Shown: piece after piece, positions 7,103-16,142 of the stretch
Numbering within the stretch: position 1 is the stretch's first letter
How the letters are laid out: every line of letters starts with the position of its first letter
Source: Clostridium saccharoperbutylacetonicum N1-4(HMT)
GTDB taxonomy: Bacteria; Bacillota; Clostridia; Clostridiales; Clostridiaceae
Length of the DNA stretch: 64,000 bases
NCBI RefSeq assembly: GCF_000340885.1
Contig: NC_020291.1
Coordinates: 3,037,001-3,101,000, forward strand
Reading direction: 5' to 3'
The notes under the pieces: generated by a model
What the model was told of the DNA's origin: nothing
Database searches by the model: none
Seen by the model: only the letters and a program-made list of their open reading frames with translations
Made by a program: the position numbers and the translations under genes

Positions 7103-9286
7103 ATGAGTAAAACTTTGGTGTTAGCTGAAAAGCCAAGTGTTGGTAGAGATTTAGCTAAGGTTTTAAAATGTAATCAAAATAAAGGTTCATATATAGAAGG
7201 TAGTAAATATATAGTAACTTGGGCAATGGGACATTTAGTTGGTCTTATGGATCCTGAGGGTTATGATAATAAGTATAAAGAGTGGAAAATGGAAACACTT
7301 CCAATGCTTCCTAAACATATGAAGCTTACAGTTCTAAAGAAAACAGGAAAGCAATTTAATGAAGTGAAAAAGCTGTTATTAAGAGATGATGTTAATGAAA
7401 TAGTAATTGCAACAGATGCTGGAAGGGAAGGAGAACTTGTAGCACGTTGGACTTTAGAGAAGGTCGGTGTTAAAAAGCCTCTTAAAAGATTATGGATTTC
7501 ATCGCAAACAGAAAAAGCTATTTTAGATGGATTTAGAAATCTAAAGCCAGGTAAAGATTATGAAAATCTTTATCATGCGGCTGTATGTAGAGCAGAAGCA
7601 GATTGGCTTGTAGGACTTAATGTAACAAGAGCATTAACTTGCAAATATAATGCTCAATTATCAGCAGGTAGAGTTCAATCTCCAACCTTAGCTATGATTG
7701 TATTAAGAGAAGAAGAAATAAGAAATTTTAAGCCAAAAACTTTTTATACTTTAGATGGGAAGACTAAAGCCTTTAACTTGTTATGGGTAAATAAAGATAA
7801 TAATTCTAGAATTTTTGATGAAGAAACTGCAAATAAGATTGCTTCAAAACTTAAAAATTCAGAAGGAAAAATTGTAAATATAAATGAAGCAAATAAGAAA
7901 AAGTTTTCGCCAGCCCTTTATGATTTAACAGAATTACAAAGGGACGCAAATAAAATATGGGGATATTCTGCAAAGCAAACCTTAAATATAATGCAAAGAC
8001 TTTATGAAAATTACAAAATATTAACTTACCCAAGAACAGATTCAAGATATATTACAACAGATATTGTTGCTACTATTCCCGAAAGATTAAGGGCAGTATC
8101 TACAGGAGAATATAGGATAGCAGCAGAAGAATTACTTAAAGGAAAGATAAATGGTCATAAAGGTTTTGTAGATAATTCAAAAGTAAGTGATCACCATGCC
8201 ATAATACCAACAGAAGAAAGGCCAAATTTATCCCTTTTATCTTCTGAAGAAAGAAAAATCTACGATTTAGTAGTTAAAAGATTTCTAAGCGTTATGCTTC
8301 CACCTTTTGAATATGTTCAAACTACAATAGAAGCAGAGGTTCAAGGAGAAAAGCTTATAGCTAAAGGAAAAGTTATTAAGGCTAAAGGCTGGAAAAAGCT
8401 TTATGATAAATTAGAAGAAGATAATGACGAAGAAGATATAAAAGAGCAAGTATTACCTTTAGTGAATAAAGGTGACAGCATTAAAATAGAAAGTGTTAAT
8501 GTGAAAAAAGGTGAAACAAAGCCACCCGCTAGATTTACAGAAGCGACTCTTTTATCAGCTATGGAAAGTCCACATAAATATATCAATGTTTCTAAAGAAG
8601 CAGCTAAAACTTTAGGAGAAACAGGTGGACTTGGTACAGTAGCTACAAGAGCAGATATTATTGAGAAGTTATTTAATTCTTTTGTTATAGAAAAGAAAGG
8701 TAAGGAAATATTACCTACCTCAAAAGGAAAGCAATTAATTGATCTAGTACCAGCAGACTTGAAATCGCCAATTTTAACAGCTAAATGGGAAAGTCAATTA
8801 GATGAAATAGCTAAAGGAAAAAGAGATGCACATATATTTGTCAAAGAAATGAAAAATTATTCAGTTGCGTTAGTAGAAGATGTTAAAGGAGCAAGTAGTA
8901 AGTTTGTTCATGACAACAAAACTGGAAAGAAATGTCCTAATTGTGGTAAGTATTTATTAGAGGTAAAAGGTAAAAATGGAACAATGAATGTCTGCCAGGA
9001 TAGAGAGTGTGGATATAGAGAAAATGTAGCTAGGGTAACAAATGCAAGATGTCCAGAGTGCAAAAAGAAATTAGAATTAAGAGGCCAAGGAGAAGGAAAA
9101 ATTTATGTTTGCCCTGGTACTAACTGTAATTTCAGAGAAAAGGCTAGTGTATTTGAAAAGAGATTTGACAAAGCTGGAAAGACTGATAAAAGAGAAGTTA
9201 ATAATATTATGAAAAAAATGAAAAAAGAAGCAGAGGCTGATTTAAATAATCCATTTGCTGATCTTTTGAAAGATTTTAATAAATAA
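7103..9286 (+). CDS. topB: DNA topoisomerase III (type IA)
   Basis: A 727-residue type IA topoisomerase that passes single strands and decatenates DNA. The Toprim domain is at the N-terminus (LVLAEKPSVGRDLAKVL at 5-21, IATDAGREGELVARW at 102-116). The active-site tyrosine is in LTYPRTDSRYI (Y309). QLSAGRVQSPTLAMI is the conserved SxGRVQ(T/S)P motif. Two C-terminal zinc-finger modules are intact: CPNCGKYLL with the downstream CQDREC pair, and CPECKKKLEL with CPGTNC. GAGAGAGGAAGAATAATAA precedes the start. The gene is monocistronic with a terminator. Confidence 0.97.
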   Translation: MSKTLVLAEKPSVGRDLAKVLKCNQNKGSYIEGSKYIVTWAMGHLVGLMDPEGYDNKYKEWKMETLPMLPKHMKLTVLKKTGKQFNEVKKLLLRDDVNEIVIATDAGREGELVARWTLEKVGVKKPLKRLWISSQTEKAILDGFRNLKPGKDYENLYHAAVCRAEADWLVGLNVTRALTCKYNAQLSAGRVQSPTLAMIVLREEEIRNFKPKTFYTLDGKTKAFNLLWVNKDNNSRIFDEETANKIASKLKNSEGKIVNINEANKKKFSPALYDLTELQRDANKIWGYSAKQTLNIMQRLYENYKILTYPRTDSRYITTDIVATIPERLRAVSTGEYRIAAEELLKGKINGHKGFVDNSKVSDHHAIIPTEERPNLSLLSSEERKIYDLVVKRFLSVMLPPFEYVQTTIEAEVQGEKLIAKGKVIKAKGWKKLYDKLEEDNDEEDIKEQVLPLVNKGDSIKIESVNVKKGETKPPARFTEATLLSAMESPHKYINVSKEAAKTLGETGGLGTVATRADIIEKLFNSFVIEKKGKEILPTSKGKQLIDLVPADLKSPILTAKWESQLDEIAKGKRDAHIFVKEMKNYSVALVEDVKGASSKFVHDNKTGKKCPNCGKYLLEVKGKNGTMNVCQDRECGYRENVARVTNARCPECKKKLELRGQGEGKIYVCPGTNCNFREKASVFEKRFDKAGKTDKREVNNIMKKMKKEAEADLNNPFADLLKDFNK

Positions 9287-9294
9287 CAAATACT

Positions 9295-9328
9295 AAAGGT
9301 AGAACAATACAATGATTGTTCTACCTTT
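9295..9328 (+). terminator. Terminator of topB
   Basis: AAAGGTAGAACAAT and ATTGTTCTACCTTT form a perfect 14-bp stem with a six-base loop. Confidence 0.85.
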
Positions 9329-9566
9329 AAGTGTTATTATATATAACTTGAATTTATAAGGAATAATGTTTTATTAAGAAGTTTATCGCATATTAATGAA
9401 TAAAGGCAATGAAATTTGTGGGTTATTATGATATTATTAATATATATTTGACAATAACGTAGATAATTCTTGTTGCTTTTGTAAAAAATGATAAAAATTG
9501 AAATAAGGAGCTTCATGTTGGAATTATCAGTTTTGGCTTTAGATGGAAGATAAGGGGGAGAAAAAA

Positions 9567-11564
9567 ATGTCGCAAAAAAAATTGAATTTACATAGTATTC
9601 GAATAAGATTAGTTATTAGTTTAGTTCTGATTTGTGTGATACCATTGATTATAGCGGGAGTAATTTCCTATAATCAATCAAAATCAATACTTAGCAAAAA
9701 ATTAGATATTACAAGTGAACAGACACTTTCTGAGGTGAATAGCGGATTAAACAACTATTTTGCTGGATTTACAGAGAGAATTACAATGTTATCAAATGAT
9801 TATAACCTAGTGAACGTTGATTATGGAAATAATTTTGATTACATACCTAATTTATTAAAAAACCTAAAAGAAAGTAATAAAGATATTTTTGATACATATT
9901 ATGGAAGTGAATCTGGTAAGTTTTCAATATATCCAGAAACAAAGATGCCAGAGGGATATGATGCAACCCAAAGATCTTGGTATCAAGAAGCAATAAAGGC
10001 AAAAGGAAAACCTGTAATAACTAAGCCTTATAAAGATGCAGCTACAGGAAATACTGTTCTGGGTATTGCACAAGCAGTTATAAAGGATGGTAAAATTGTA
10101 GGTGTTGTTGGAATGGATTGTACATTAAGTACACTTTCGGATCGTATAGCAGAAAAAAAAGTAGGAAATTCAGGAGTTGTATTTATTACTGACACAGATG
10201 GAGTAATGATAGCTCATGCTGATAAAAGCTTAATTGGTGGAGATACAGTTACAAAATTATCTTATTGGAATGAAGTTAAGTCTGGTAAAGATGGATTTAT
10301 TACTTATGATTATTATGGAGTACCCAAATTTGGTGTGTATGAAACTAATGAAATGACAGGGTGGAAGCTAATAGCTGGGTTGCAAGAAAGTGAATTGTCA
10401 AATGATACGAGAGCAATACTATTAAATACTGCTATAATAACAATTATAATGGCAATAATGGCAATAATTTTATCATTGATATTGAGTAAGGGCATCGCGA
10501 CTAATATTCAAAATTTAAAAGAAGTATTTTCCAAAGCTTCGGAGGGAAATTTATCAGGAGTTGTAGAGGTTAAATCAAAGGATGAACTTGGTCAACTTGC
10601 AAATGACTATAATTCTATGATTAAAAATATAGGTAAACTATTAGAAAGTGCAAAGCTAACTTCCAATACAGTATTTGAGACTACTGCAAATCTTTCAAGT
10701 ATGGCAGAAGAAACAACAGCTTCAATGGCGCAGGTTTCATTTGCTGTTTCAGAAATATCTCAAGGAGCTGTCAGTTTAGCTGAAAATTCTCAAGAAACTG
10801 CAACTGGTATTGAGGAACTATCTAAAAAATTAGATAAAATTGCAGACACGACTGAAGATATGAGTAATGTATCAGAAGAAACTAAAAGCTTAAGTAAACA
10901 AGGAATAAATACTGTAAATGTATTGATTAATAAAAATAACGAAACAATGGAGGCGACAACAAAAGTATCGGATATAGTTTCAAGTGTGAATGAAAGTGTA
11001 CAGATGATTAGTTCAATTTCTAATGCTATAACGGAAATAACAGAGCAAACAAATCTTTTGGCACTAAACGCATCTATTGAAGCGGCACGTGCAGGAGAAG
11101 CAGGTAAGGGCTTTGCCGTAGTAGCTGAAGAAATCAGAAAACTTGCAGAAGAATCACAAAATTCTACAGAACAAATTAAGTCTATAATAGGTACTATTGA
11201 GTCCAAGGCAGAGATAGCTGTAGAGGCTATGGATAACAATAAGAAAATTAATTCTGAACAAAATGAAGCTGTAATAAGAACCGAATCAATATTTACTGAA
11301 ATACTATTATCTATCACAAACTTAACAGAAAAAGTTGGAGAGGTTAAAATTTCAATAGATGATATGCAAGTTCAAAAGCAGGTTTTCGTTACTCAAATAG
11401 AAAATAGCTCAGCTATTTCTGAGGAAACAGCTTCATCAACAGAGGAAGTAACTGCATCAGCAGAAGAAGTATCTGCTACAATGGACAGATTTAGTCAGCA
11501 TACAGAAGATTTGCAACATTTAGCTGAAAAATTGAAGAAAGAAATAGATAGATTCACAGTATAA
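9567..11564 (+). CDS. Methyl-accepting chemotaxis protein with amino-acid-type dCache sensor
   Basis: A 665-residue chemoreceptor. TM1 is at about 11-34 and an extracellular double Cache domain follows to about 275. TM2 is about 285-307, then HAMP and a methyl-accepting domain. The Cache module shows the ligand signature of amino-acid receptors: R-S-W-Y, then [14 protein letters not shown], then VVGMD. Free amino acids are therefore the probable signal. The signalling tip, [20 protein letters not shown], is canonical. I start at the ATG after GGGGGAG rather than the ATG eight codons upstream. It is monocistronic. There is no CheA or CheW in the window. Confidence 0.93.
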   Translation: MSQKKLNLHSIRIRLVISLVLICVIPLIIAGVISYNQSKSILSKKLDITSEQTLSEVNSGLNNYFAGFTERITMLSNDYNLVNVDYGNNFDYIPNLLKNLKESNKDIFDTYYGSESGKFSIYPETKMPEGYDATQRSWYQEAIKAKGKPVITKPYKDAATGNTVLGIAQAVIKDGKIVGVVGMDCTLSTLSDRIAEKKVGNSGVVFITDTDGVMIAHADKSLIGGDTVTKLSYWNEVKSGKDGFITYDYYGVPKFGVYETNEMTGWKLIAGLQESELSNDTRAILLNTAIITIIMAIMAIILSLILSKGIATNIQNLKEVFSKASEGNLSGVVEVKSKDELGQLANDYNSMIKNIGKLLESAKLTSNTVFETTANLSSMAEETTASMAQVSFAVSEISQGAVSLAENSQETATGIEELSKKLDKIADTTEDMSNVSEETKSLSKQGINTVNVLINKNNETMEATTKVSDIVSSVNESVQMISSISNAITEITEQTNLLALNASIEAARAGEAGKGFAVVAEEIRKLAEESQNSTEQIKSIIGTIESKAEIAVEAMDNNKKINSEQNEAVIRTESIFTEILLSITNLTEKVGEVKISIDDMQVQKQVFVTQIENSSAISEETASSTEEVTASAEEVSATMDRFSQHTEDLQHLAEKLKKEIDRFTV

Positions 11565-11668
11565 TTTAAAGGGATTAGCTACAGGTGCAAACCCCCTGAA
11601 GTCTAACCTGCGGAAAAAATTACTTCAATATTTTAGTTGGAGATTTTAAGTAAAATAATATAAGTGGT

Positions 11669-11723
11669 AGAAAAAGCAAACCTCACTATAAAATCAAAAA
11701 TTATAGTGGGGTTTGCTTTTTCT
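11669..11723. terminator. Bidirectional terminator between chemoreceptor and TetR-family gene
   Basis: AGAAAAAGCAAACCTCACTA and TAGTGGGGTTTGCTTTTTCT pair almost perfectly. A-rich and T-rich ends flank the stem, suiting both convergent genes. Confidence 0.85.
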
Positions 11724-11730
11724 AATGGGA

Positions 11731-12282
11731 TTAATGTTCAGAATGAACAAATCCATTTTGAATTTTATCCGTTATAACTGAAGTTATTTCAGGTGTAATA
11801 TCATCGAAATCAATTTGTTCGAGTATCCCAAAGATGCCGCATATAACAAATGATGCTATAGATTTATAAAGCACAGTCTGCATCTTACTATCTGCAGTTT
11901 TTTCTAACAAACGTTCAATAGTAAGTTTTTTTGTTTTGTATAATGATGATGAATATCGTGGAGTACTAAAAAAATGTATAGAGAGTTCTTTATTTTCATT
12001 AAACATAAATAGGATTTTTTCTATTATTTCAGGAAGATGATTAACTAATTCAGCAAAATCATATGGTTCCATAATAGAAATGGTTTTATCTACAATATTA
12101 TTCAAAAATGCATCAGCACAATCATAAATATCTTTATAATGCAAATAGAAGGTACTTTTGTTAATGTCAGCCCTATCACATAATTCTTTTATCGTAATAT
12201 CTTTAATGTCCTTTTCAGATAATAATTTAGCAAAAGCATATTGAATAGCTTGTTGTGTTTTTCTTATACGTCTATCTTTCAT
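11731..12282 (-). CDS. TetR/AcrR-family transcriptional regulator
   Basis: A 183-residue repressor. The N-terminal HTH covers about residues 6-52: TQQAIQYAFAKLLSEKDIKD, then ITIKELCDRADINKSTFYLHY, ending in the TFYxHF-like turn. The rest is the helical ligand-binding domain. It is divergent from the HlyD/ABC-2/TolC-like export operon (264-base spacer), and two similar dyads, ATAGACA...TGTCTAT and ATAGAC...GTCTAT, lie in that spacer. It is therefore most likely the local repressor of the exporter and of itself. The inducer is unknown. Confidence 0.9.
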   Translation of the reverse strand: MKDRRIRKTQQAIQYAFAKLLSEKDIKDITIKELCDRADINKSTFYLHYKDIYDCADAFLNNIVDKTISIMEPYDFAELVNHLPEIIEKILFMFNENKELSIHFFSTPRYSSSLYKTKKLTIERLLEKTADSKMQTVLYKSIASFVICGIFGILEQIDFDDITPEITSVITDKIQNGFVHSEH

Positions 12283-12297
12283 TATGATTCTCCTTTA

Positions 12298-12324
12298 ATA
12301 GACAGATTTGACATTTTTGTCTAT
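12298..12324. promoter_or_regulatory. Candidate TetR-family operator 1 (tetR-proximal)
   Basis: Half-sites ATAGACA (12298-12304) and TGTCTAT (12318-12324) are perfect inverted repeats, located 16 bases before the start of the regulator gene. Confidence 0.5.
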
Positions 12325-12352
12325 TAATAGCCTTATGGAATAAAATTGATTA

Positions 12353-12396
12353 TTGAATGATTATTCATAAGTTTTTATAATAGACTAGTGTCTATA
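12353..12396 (+). promoter_or_regulatory. Candidate promoter with overlapping operator 2 for the export operon
   Basis: TTGAAT (12353-12358) and TATAAT (12377-12382) are 18 bases apart, a credible sigma-A promoter. The dyad ATAGAC-tagt-GTCTAT (12381-12396) overlaps the -10 end and the start-site region. Its half-sites repeat those of operator 1. Binding there would block transcription of the gene at 12546. Confidence 0.55.
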
Positions 12397-12545
12397 TATA
12401 GATGATAGTCAATAAAGACTGTTATGTCAACAAGCATATTTATATAGAATAAAACTTATTAATTTAGATTAATTTTAATTTATGGAAGAAAAGTATTTAA
12501 GTTAGTTTTTCTAAAAAGCTAACATGAGTATTAGAGGAGGATGTT

Positions 12546-13595
12546 ATGAAAATAAGAAACGCAGTAGTATTTATAGTTTTAGCAATTTTAATTAATGGAT
12601 TTACTGGATGCACTTCAAAGTCAACTCTTACAGGAGATAAGTTAGTAAAGGAAAGTAAAGAGAATCTAACGATACAATCTAATGTAGATATGACAGATAC
12701 AAATATAAATACACAAATCCCAGGTGAAATTAAAGAAGTAAAAGTAAAAGAAGGAGACACTGTAAAAAAAGGAGATGTTCTATTTATTATAAATAGTGAT
12801 ACACTTGGAGCTAAGCAAACTCAGGTTAAAGCACAAATAGAGGCAGGAAATGGTCAACTAAATGCAGCAAAGGCAGCTAGAGATGCTGCTAGTGCAAAGC
12901 TTGAATTAGCTCAAAATGGTGCAAGGCCTGAGGAGATAGACCAAGCTAAAGCAGGCTATGATCTTTCTAAAGTAACATATGATAGATTAAAGGTTCTATA
13001 TGATGAAAAATCTATACCTAAATCAGATTTAGATAATGCTGAAACTCAATTGAAATTAGCTAGTGATAAATATGATATAGCTCAAAAAGGAGCTAGACCA
13101 GAAGATATAAAAGCTGCGCAAGCATTAGTTGAACAAGCTAATGGTTCTGTACAAGCTGTAGAAGGTCAAATAAAGCAAGCAGAGGGAGCATTAAAGGAAG
13201 TAAATGTAAATATTAATAATGCTACAGTTGTAGCACCAGAAGATGGTGTTATTACTCAATTAAATGTTGAAGTAGGAGAACTAGTATCAACGGGAATGCA
13301 GCTTGCAGTAGTTACAAAAACTAATGAACCATCTATATTATGCAATGTCAAAGAAACAGATTTGTCTAAAGTAGATTTAAATCAAGAAGTATCAGTTAAG
13401 ATTCCTGCATATAAGGATGAAGAGTTTAAAGGAAAAGTTGTAAAAATTAATAAAAATGCAGATTTTGCTGTTAAGAGAGCAACTAATGATAATGGTGAAT
13501 TTGATATATTATCTTATGGTGTAAAGATAGAACTTGAAGATATGAATAAGCCACTTCGTGCAGGAATGACAGCTTTTGTTGATTTTGGAAAGTGA
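12546..13595 (+). CDS. HlyD-family efflux adaptor lipoprotein
   Basis: A 349-residue membrane-fusion-type adaptor. A signal segment ends in an F-T-G-C lipobox at about residue 22, so it is probably lipid-anchored. The two lipoyl half-domains (IPGEIKEVKVKEGDTVKKGD at about 58-77; NATVVAPEDGVITQLNVEVG at about 225-244) flank a coiled hairpin with two GARPE(E/D)I repeats. A beta-barrel follows (VKIPAYKDEEFKGKVVKIN). GAGGAGGATGTT precedes the ATG. It is first in an operon with two ABC-2-type membrane proteins and a TolC-like protein and should link them during export. In this monoderm host the outer part would meet the cell wall. Confidence 0.9.
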   Translation: MKIRNAVVFIVLAILINGFTGCTSKSTLTGDKLVKESKENLTIQSNVDMTDTNINTQIPGEIKEVKVKEGDTVKKGDVLFIINSDTLGAKQTQVKAQIEAGNGQLNAAKAARDAASAKLELAQNGARPEEIDQAKAGYDLSKVTYDRLKVLYDEKSIPKSDLDNAETQLKLASDKYDIAQKGARPEDIKAAQALVEQANGSVQAVEGQIKQAEGALKEVNVNINNATVVAPEDGVITQLNVEVGELVSTGMQLAVVTKTNEPSILCNVKETDLSKVDLNQEVSVKIPAYKDEEFKGKVVKINKNADFAVKRATNDNGEFDILSYGVKIELEDMNKPLRAGMTAFVDFGK

Positions 13596-13608
13596 TGTGA
13601 TAGTAGCT

Positions 13609-14799
13609 ATGAAGGAGTTAGCAGTTAAACTTAAAAACATATTTTCAAAACATAAAGAAATTATTTTACCTGTATTAATGCTTTTAATAATTCCATCAAT
13701 TTCAAGTTATATTTTAGGATATACATATAGTGCTCATTCAGTGAGGAATATTCCAACTATAATAGTTGATCATGATAATTCAACATTAAGTCAAAGTTTT
13801 GTAAAGCAAGTAAATACAAATGAAATCTTTAATGTGACAAATTATAGTCAAAGTGATGATGATGTAAAAAATTTAATTGAAAGAGGAAATGTAGTTGTTG
13901 GAATAATAATACCAAAAGAATTTTCTAAGGATTTGATTGATGGAAAAGCACCTAAAATGATGATTATATATGATGGGGCTCAAATGTCAGCTGTTAGTTC
14001 TGCAAAAACTAGAGCAGCAGAAATTCTTGGTACAATTAAAGCAAGCTATTTAATAAAGGTAGGAGAAGGTAAAACAGGAATAATGCCAGCGGTAGCTAAA
14101 AATAATGTTATTCCAATGCAATCAAATCCTATATTCTTGGGCAATCCAACGCGAAGTACAGCAAACTTTATACTTCAAGGAATGTTAATAGGAATAGCTC
14201 AAATTGGAATAATAATTCTTGGAGTTTTAATAGTGAAAGAAAAAGAAAATCCGATTTCGTTATTATCAAAAAGCATTGGTTTTGGAATTATAGGGGCAAT
14301 TTCTATATTATTCTCCTTAATTATACAAATCAAATATTTTGAAATACCTTATAAAGGCTCTATAGTTGGAGGAATAACATTAACTATATTATTTAGCATT
14401 GTCACTATAAATTTAGGCGTTTTATTTAAATTGATATTAAAAGATAAGTTATCTGCTGTTAAAAATTCTAGTTTGATAATTTCAGGTACAACTCTAATTA
14501 CAGGCTATACTTTTCCATTAATGGCTATGCCTGATATATTTAAAAAATTAGCTAAATTTATTCCATTTTTATATTATGGAGGTTCTATGAGAGATTTATC
14601 ACTTTTGGGATTAAACTTTAATGATATTCTTCCAGAAGTATATGATCTTATTAAGTACTTAGTTATAACATGGATTGTTATGTTAATTATATTAGCAATT
14701 AAAAAAGTTTTAATAAAAAGGAATCTTTTAAAATATAAAATCGCCAAGAAGATTGTACAAAGGAGGCGTAAGTATGAGATTGCTAAGGCTCATAGGTAG
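13609..14799 (+). CDS. ABC-2-type transporter permease (YhgE/YbhR-like), first of two
   Basis: About 396 residues. TM1 (about 18-37) is followed by an extracellular domain (IPTIIVDHDNSTLSQSF, then VVGIIIPKEFSKDLI), then five membrane segments from about residue 195. This is the ABC-2 permease layout of YbhR/YhgE-type exporters. I prefer the ATG at 13609; a GTG at 13597 (after GGAAAG) and a TTG at 13576 are also in frame, so the true start is uncertain by a few codons. It overlaps the next gene by 26 bases. No ATP-binding subunit is encoded nearby, so either a distant ATPase is shared or the pair works differently. Confidence 0.82.
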   Translation: MKELAVKLKNIFSKHKEIILPVLMLLIIPSISSYILGYTYSAHSVRNIPTIIVDHDNSTLSQSFVKQVNTNEIFNVTNYSQSDDDVKNLIERGNVVVGIIIPKEFSKDLIDGKAPKMMIIYDGAQMSAVSSAKTRAAEILGTIKASYLIKVGEGKTGIMPAVAKNNVIPMQSNPIFLGNPTRSTANFILQGMLIGIAQIGIIILGVLIVKEKENPISLLSKSIGFGIIGAISILFSLIIQIKYFEIPYKGSIVGGITLTILFSIVTINLGVLFKLILKDKLSAVKNSSLIISGTTLITGYTFPLMAMPDIFKKLAKFIPFLYYGGSMRDLSLLGLNFNDILPEVYDLIKYLVITWIVMLIILAIKKVLIKRNLLKYKIAKKIVQRRRKYEIAKAHR

Positions 14800-15991
14800 A
14801 GATAAAAAGAATATTATTTCACTCAGTTTAATTCATATTATAACGGTTGTTTTTGTATGCTTTATTTTTAGTAAAATTTATGTAGAAAATATTCCATTTG
14901 GAATAGTAAACTTGGACAACTCATCTTTATCAAGAACAGTGATACAGCAGCTTAATAATAGTCCTGGGCTAAACATTACTTATTATGCTGATTCACAAGT
15001 TGAACTTGAAAAAGCAATTAAGGAAAAAAGGATTAGTGGAGGAATAGTTATTCCTAAAAATTTTAATAAAGATGTTGTGAGTATGAAATCTCCAAGCATT
15101 GCATTATTGATAGATGAAACAAATATGGTTGTTGGAAATAATATATATGCTTATGGTAGTAGCGTTATAGGAACAGTTAATGCTGGAATTCAAATGAGAG
15201 TTTTTGAAGGTAAAAATATGCTTCCAGATACTGCGAAAAAGACTATAACAAGTTTTTCTTATGTTGAACGTGTACTTTATGACACTCAGCTTAGTTATAT
15301 GAAATATTTAATATATCCACTTATACCATACCTTATACAGGGTACTTTTTTAATGACTTTTTTAGTTCCTGAATTAATAAAAAATAGAAGGAAGTTAAAT
15401 TTAATTAACATAAAGTCTAACGATGGCTTAAAAAATATTATTCTTATTTGTGCAAGAATTTTAATAATGATTTGCGTGAGTATAATATCAAGTTTTATTG
15501 GCTTATGTATTTTAGATAAATATTTTGGATTACCTCTTAGAGGAGATATTTTAGAATATGTTGCATTAATGTTTATATTTTTGCTTAATATTACAGCAAT
15601 GGGATTTTTCTTTGCTGCTTTTATCAATAATATTATTTATTTTGTTCAATTCTTTTCAATGATTAATATAGTAACATTTTTGACAAGTGGTATTGCCTTT
15701 CCTGAATATATGATGCCTGAAGGCCTAGTTAGAATTATTAAATATTTGTGGCCATTTATGAATGTAGGATTACAGCTTAAGTGTCTAAACTTAAAAGGAA
15801 TAGGTTGGGATGTTATATTACCATATATTAAAAATGGAATTTTTTATGCGCTAATATGGTTTCCTATAGGTATTGGATTATACTCTGGAAGGATTGCATT
15901 ATATAAATATAAATTTAATAGTAAAAATAATAGAATTATTGAACTAAAAGAAGCGGAAGAGGAAGAAAGCTTTGAGGAAGAGATTAGTTAA
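14774..15991 (+). CDS. ABC-2-type transporter permease, second of two
   Basis: A 405-residue paralogue of the preceding gene. It has an N-terminal TM (about 13-34), an extracellular domain (IPFGIVNLDNSSLSRTVIQQ, then ISGGIVIPKNFNKDVV) and five C-terminal TMs. An acidic C-terminal tail follows (KEAEEEESFEEE). AAAGGAGGCGTAAGTATG fixes the start inside the end of the previous gene, so the two are translationally coupled and probably form a heterodimer. Confidence 0.84.
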   Translation: MRLLRLIGRDKKNIISLSLIHIITVVFVCFIFSKIYVENIPFGIVNLDNSSLSRTVIQQLNNSPGLNITYYADSQVELEKAIKEKRISGGIVIPKNFNKDVVSMKSPSIALLIDETNMVVGNNIYAYGSSVIGTVNAGIQMRVFEGKNMLPDTAKKTITSFSYVERVLYDTQLSYMKYLIYPLIPYLIQGTFLMTFLVPELIKNRRKLNLINIKSNDGLKNIILICARILIMICVSIISSFIGLCILDKYFGLPLRGDILEYVALMFIFLLNITAMGFFFAAFINNIIYFVQFFSMINIVTFLTSGIAFPEYMMPEGLVRIIKYLWPFMNVGLQLKCLNLKGIGWDVILPYIKNGIFYALIWFPIGIGLYSGRIALYKYKFNSKNNRIIELKEAEEEESFEEEIS

Positions 15992-16018
15992 ATTGTATTA
16001 AATATATATAGTCCTATT

Positions 16019-16071
16019 ATCAATGTTCAATTATCAATTGTCATTAGTCAAGAATCCTTTCGGAATTTCTT
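16019..16071 (+). repeat. Dispersed intergenic repeat, copy 2 of 2
   Basis: The pattern of 1574-1626 recurs: ATCAATGTTCAATTATCAATT, then AATCCTTTCGGAATTTC. It is located between the second permease and the TolC-like gene. Confidence 0.45.
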
Positions 16072-16142
16072 GGTGTAAGATATAAAACCTTAATTAGTAC
16101 TTATATAGTGGAAAAATATAATTAGATTGTGAGGAAAATATA

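Noticed and set aside
10790..11317. Minus-strand frame of 175 codons in the chemoreceptor gene
   Set aside because: It is a complementary-strand shadow of the repetitive helical signalling domain, without a start site of its own.
11575..11616. Cyclic-di-GMP or cobalamin riboswitch
   Set aside because: The key conserved blocks of either class are missing, and the element lies downstream of a gene rather than before one.
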